In this document: positions 5,543 through 6,479 of the stretch, piece by piece
Position numbering within the stretch: the stretch's first letter is position 1
Layout: each line of letters begins with the position of its first letter
Assembly: GCA_016789625.1 (NCBI GenBank)
Contig: JAEUQS010000761.1
Location: 1-6,479, forward strand
Direction of reading: 5' to 3'
Length of the DNA stretch: 6,479 nt
Source: Acidobacteriota bacterium
GTDB lineage: Bacteria; Acidobacteriota; Thermoanaerobaculia; UBA5066
Position numbers and translations under genes: made by a program
The notes under the pieces: generated by a model
What the model was told of the DNA's origin: nothing
The model's input: the letters and a program-made list of their open reading frames with translations, nothing else
The model's database searches: none

Positions 5543-6479
5543 TGCTCTTCGTCGCGCCTCTCCTGGCCGTGCTTCTCATCGGAGCCGGGGCCCGGCGTGG
5601 GCTCGGGGTCGCGCCCCGGGCGAGCCTCGCGACGCGACTCGGCTGGTCCTTCGTGCTGGGAGCCGCGGTCCTCGGAACGGTCGGCGTTCTGGGGTCGCTC
5701 TTTGCGGGCCTCCCGCTCGGGCTTCCCACGGTGGTCGTCTCGGTTCTTCTCACGGCGCCGGGCTTTCTGCGCAGTCGAACGAGGCCGTCGGTCCCTGAGG
5801 TCCCCTGGTGGGTGGCCGTCCCACTCTGCCTGGCCGCGATCGCCCTCGTGGCCGAGGCCGTCGCCTTTCCGGTCCGGGATTTCGACGGCCGCATGACCTG
5901 GGTCCCCGCGGCCCAGTACATGCGCGCCGAACGAAGCGTGCTCGCGAAACCCATCGTGTCCGCCGACGTGTGGGTCACGCATCCTCAGTACCCGCCGCTG
6001 CTGCCGGCCCTGCGGGCGACGGCGCTGATCGTGGCCGGCACTGTGGACGAGAGGACCTCGCGTCCGCTCGACGCGCTGTTCCTTCCGGCGGCCTTGCTCG
6101 TTCTGTTCGGAGCGCTGCGGGGCCTCGCGGGTCCCAGGGGCGCGGGCGCCGCCGTTCTGCTCGCCCTCCTCACGCCCGCACTGTCCACGGAGAACCATGG
6201 AGGCGCCGCAGGCACCTATGCCGACGTGCCCATGGGCGTCTTCGTGTTCAGCGGGTTTCTGATCCTGCTTCGCACCCGCTCGCCGCGGTCGGGGGTCGCG
6301 GGAGGACTGCTCCTCCTGGCGGGCGTGCTCTCCAAGAACGAAGCGCTGCCGATCGTCCTCTGTGGGCTCGTCCTCGTCGTCGCGCTTCGAATGAAACGGG
6401 TCCGGGCTCTCGCGCCCGCGGGGCTCTTCGTCCTCGTGGGCGTTCTGGCTCTGGCCCGCTGGCACCAGGCGGTGCCGAA
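5542..6479 (+). CDS. GT-C fold membrane glycosyltransferase, GT39/PMT-like (partial at right edge)
   Basis: Translation from ATG 5542 stays open for 312 codons and leaves the window. The protein is strongly hydrophobic, with about nine or ten likely membrane segments, roughly at 2-16, 33-55, 58-75, 90-110, 178-195, 200-213, 230-243, 251-264, 270-284 and 291-306. The first long loop carries RDFDGRMTW (112-120) followed by HPQYPPLLP (147-155), the layout expected of the GT-C catalytic loop, where D113 or D115 is the candidate acidic residue. Further in, TYADVP (225-230) and SKNEAL (264-269) match motifs I associate with bacterial polyprenyl-phosphate-sugar-dependent glycosyltransferases related to ArnT and protein mannosyltransferases. 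Such enzymes sit in the inner membrane and move a sugar from a lipid carrier to a glycan, lipid or protein on the outer face. The start shares one base with the preceding stop. Family is confident; donor and acceptor are unknown. Confidence 0.88.
   Translation, partial: MLFVAPLLAVLLIGAGARRGLGVAPRASLATRLGWSFVLGAAVLGTVGVLGSLFAGLPLGLPTVVVSVLLTAPGFLRSRTRPSVPEVPWWVAVPLCLAAIALVAEAVAFPVRDFDGRMTWVPAAQYMRAERSVLAKPIVSADVWVTHPQYPPLLPALRATALIVAGTVDERTSRPLDALFLPAALLVLFGALRGLAGPRGAGAAVLLALLTPALSTENHGGAAGTYADVPMGVFVFSGFLILLRTRSPRSGVAGGLLLLAGVLSKNEALPIVLCGLVLVVALRMKRVRALAPAGLFVLVGVLALARWHQAVP

Noticed and set aside
5449..6465. A 338-codon minus-strand open frame opposite the glycosyltransferase gene
   Set aside because: The product is Arg/Glu/Gln-rich without structure, while the plus frame encodes a clear multi-span membrane enzyme with family motifs.

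Overview
The window is a dense, GC-rich bacterial segment with six protein-coding genes and almost no non-coding DNA. Third codon positions are overwhelmingly G/C. An extended MglA-type GTPase, a vWA protein and a Uma2-family gene next to an envelope-glycan block fit a high-GC Myxococcota, Acidobacteriota or similar lineage; no marker here decides between them. I see no tRNA, rRNA, CRISPR array, insertion sequence or convincing intrinsic terminator.

The minus-strand block (1-2749) reads from 2749 leftwards. It holds a vWA-domain protein with an intact metal-binding site, then, after 44 bases, an MglA-family small GTPase. The GTPase domain is followed by a long acidic/proline-rich linker, a nine-proline run and a coiled-coil tail that is still open at the left edge. 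This gene occupies positions 1-1616 and would be missed by a caller requiring both a start and a stop. The pair is probably one transcript: a polarity-type GTPase with a built-in scaffold, next to a metal-dependent adhesion/chaperone-like protein.

The 44-base divergent spacer (2750-2793) has no Shine-Dalgarno sequence on either side. It has a -10-like hexamer facing each way, 7-9 bases from each start codon, which suggests leaderless transcripts. A 12-bp palindrome is centred on the plus-strand start codon.

The plus-strand block (2794-6479) is a tightly overlapped run. It contains a shortened, divergent Uma2-family gene; a SAM-dependent methyltransferase with three C-terminal DUF4214-like repeats; a membrane-anchored protein with a C-terminal beta-sandwich-like domain; and a GT-C membrane glycosyltransferase that runs off the right edge. 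The two internal junctions both use TTGA (TTG start overlapping a TGA stop) and the last uses TGATG, so translational coupling is likely. The last three genes look like part of an envelope glycan or glycolipid assembly locus; the Uma2-family gene differs from them in codon use and may be a later arrival.

The most interesting items are the GTPase with its scaffold-like tail, the methyltransferase/triple DUF4214-like fusion, and the anchored protein paired with the glycosyltransferase. I do not see a clearly new system, but the gene combinations are worth checking.
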